Source: an uncultured Chloroflexota bacterium
GTDB lineage: Bacteria; Chloroflexota; Anaerolineae; Aggregatilineales; Phototrophicaceae
Length of the DNA stretch: 7,404 bases
Assembly: GCA_903904765.1 (NCBI GenBank)
Contig: CAIVEA010000969.1
Coordinates: forward strand, 1 to 7,404
Direction: 5' to 3'
Shown here: one piece after another, positions 6,169 through 7,404 of the stretch
Layout of the letters: every line of letters begins with the position of its first letter
How positions within the stretch are numbered: position 1 is the first letter of the stretch
Position numbers and translations under genes: made by a program
Notes under the pieces: generated by a model
What the model was told of the DNA's origin: nothing
Database searches by the model: none
The model's input: the letters and a program-made list of their open reading frames with translations, nothing else

Positions 6169-7404
6169 ATGGCAGAATCCCCGCCTGTTGTGCTTGAGGT
6201 GCGCGGCCTGACCAAGCGATTCCCCGGCGTACTCGCCAATGACCACATCAACCTGCAACTGTTCAAAGGGCAGGTGCTGGGGTTGCTCGGTGAAAATGGC
6301 GCGGGCAAATCCACGCTGATGAACCTGATCTATGGCCTGTACCAGCCGGACGAAGGCGAAATCCGCGTCAACGATCAGCCTGTGAGCATCAAAGACCCCA
6401 ACGATGCCATCCGCGCCGGCATCGGCATGGTGCATCAGCACTTCCAACTCGTCCCCGTCCTCAGCGTGACCGACAACATCATGCTCGGCAACGAGTCAGT
6501 GCGCGGCCCATTCCTGAACCGCCGCGCCGCCCGCCAGCGTATCGTCGAAATCTCCAAGCAGTACGGGCTGGATGTAGACCCGGACGCGCTGGTGCAGGAT
6601 TTGCCGGTGGGCGTGCAGCAGCGTGTGGAAATCATCAAGGCGCTGTACCGCAAATGCGACATCCTGATTCTGGACGAACCTTCGGCAGTCCTCACCCCGC
6701 AGGAAACCGAAGGGCTGTTTGGCATCATGCGAACGCTACTGGAACGCGGCGTGAGCATCATCTTCATCTCGCACAAGCTGAAAGAAGTGCGCGAAATCTG
6801 CGACAGTGTGACGGTGCTGCGCTTGGGCAAGGTGGTCGGCTCGGCTGACCCCAAGATCGCCTCCGAAGCCGAATTAGCCTCGATGATGGTCGGGCGTTCA
6901 GTGCTGCTGGAAGTGGACAAGAGCGAAGCGCACCCCGGTGACCCCGTGCTGGTCATCCAAGACCTGTGCGTGCGCGATGACCGTCATCTGCTGGCGATTG
7001 ACCATCTCTCGCTGGAAGTGCGGAAGGGCGAAATACTGGGCGTGGCAGGCGTGCAGGGCAACGGGCAAACCGAACTGGTGGAAGCCATCACCGGACTACG
7101 CGCCGTCGAAAAAGGCCATGTGTTCATCAACGACCACGAAACCACCCATGCCAAACCGCGCCAGATCACCGAATCCGGCGTGGCGCATGTGCCGGAAGAT
7201 CGGCGCAAAAACGGCATGGTCGCCAGTTTTCCCATCAAAGACAATCTGGTGCTGCAAACCTACTACGTCCCGCCCTTCGCTCGCGGCATGATCGCGGACG
7301 AGCAAGCCAAAGAGAGCAAGGCCACCGAACTGGTCAAGCAGTTCGATGTCCGCACGCCCAGCATCTTCGCCAACATCAGCACGCTCTCCGGCGGCAACCA
7401 GCAA
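6169..7404 (+). CDS. BMP-family (nucleoside/sugar-type) ABC importer, tandem ATPase subunit, 3' end cut by window
   Basis: Role: cytoplasmic ATPase driving an importer that probably takes up nucleosides, with a BMP-type lipoprotein and two permeases expected downstream. Seen: 412 codons open to the edge. Domain 1 (about 8-245) has Walker [10 protein letters not shown] (41-49), Q-loop Q90, signature LPVGVQQ (145-151), Walker B ILILDE (165-170), PSAVLTPQE (171-179, typical of this family) and H-loop H202. Domain 2 (from ~260) has the degenerate Walker A GVQGNGQT (294-301), lacking the catalytic Lys, and PEDRRKNG (342-349). It ends in LSGGNQQ (406-412) at the last window base. About 90-110 residues are missing. 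The ATG at 6169 follows AGAGGA by five bases. Known: degenerate second Walker A is normal in RbsA/YufO-like tandem ATPases. Alternatives are ribose- or other sugar-type importers, but HQHFQL (89-94) and PSAVLTPQE favour the BMP/nucleoside group. The divergent PucR regulator supports a purine-related substrate. Confidence 0.95.
   Translation, partial: MAESPPVVLEVRGLTKRFPGVLANDHINLQLFKGQVLGLLGENGAGKSTLMNLIYGLYQPDEGEIRVNDQPVSIKDPNDAIRAGIGMVHQHFQLVPVLSVTDNIMLGNESVRGPFLNRRAARQRIVEISKQYGLDVDPDALVQDLPVGVQQRVEIIKALYRKCDILILDEPSAVLTPQETEGLFGIMRTLLERGVSIIFISHKLKEVREICDSVTVLRLGKVVGSADPKIASEAELASMMVGRSVLLEVDKSEAHPGDPVLVIQDLCVRDDRHLLAIDHLSLEVRKGEILGVAGVQGNGQTELVEAITGLRAVEKGHVFINDHETTHAKPRQITESGVAHVPEDRRKNGMVASFPIKDNLVLQTYYVPPFARGMIADEQAKESKATELVKQFDVRTPSIFANISTLSGGNQQ

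Noticed and set aside
6435..6956. 173-codon minus-strand frame within the ABC ATPase
   Set aside because: The plus strand encodes clear signature, Walker B and H-loop motifs here. The antisense product is Ser/Thr/Arg-rich with no motif.

Overview
The window is GC-rich (roughly 60% by eye) bacterial chromosome with compact gene spacing, good AGGA/GAGG-type ribosome binding sites and no mobile element, RNA gene or CRISPR array that I can see. The gene set includes a LutB-type iron-sulfur protein, a chorismate mutase fused to a type I-beta DAHP synthase, a PucR regulator divergent from a nucleoside-type (BMP family) ABC transporter ATPase, and small membrane proteins. It would suit a member of the Chloroflexota (Anaerolineae-like) or a related Gram-positive-type lineage. 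This placement is an inference from gene content only.

Layout, left to right. (1) 23-1435, minus strand: lutB, an iron-sulfur subunit of the lactate-utilisation type, reading out of the left edge. (2) 1436-1769: a divergent intergenic region with a good promoter for the next gene and a curious 42-codon reading frame that has its own strong ribosome binding site. (3) 1770-2840, plus strand: a complete bifunctional chorismate mutase/DAHP synthase, the entry step of aromatic amino acid synthesis, closed by an intrinsic terminator at 2861-2898. (4) 2929-3453, plus strand: a YgjP-type zinc metallopeptidase. Its stop codon overlaps that of the convergent gene. (5) 3450-4290, minus strand: two tandem, mutually similar 139-residue four-helix membrane proteins separated by one base. 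(6) 4380-5993, minus strand: a full-length PucR-family regulator. (7) 5994-6168: a divergent control region in which each predicted promoter is associated with a 29-bp inverted repeat. (8) 6169-7404, plus strand: the ATPase of a BMP-type sugar/nucleoside ABC importer, cut by the right edge exactly at the signature motif of its second nucleotide-binding domain.

How the genes may work together: the PucR regulator and the divergent importer form a plausible regulator-transporter pair, since PucR proteins often control purine or other nitrogen-compound catabolism and BMP-type importers take up nucleosides. The membrane-protein pair lies downstream of the regulator on the same strand and could be co-transcribed with it, though nothing ties the functions together. 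The lactate, shikimate and metallopeptidase genes look like independent units. I found no clear novel defence or mobile system. The items most worth a second look are the paralogous four-helix pair, the paired dyads in the divergent control region, and the short frame upstream of the DAHP synthase.
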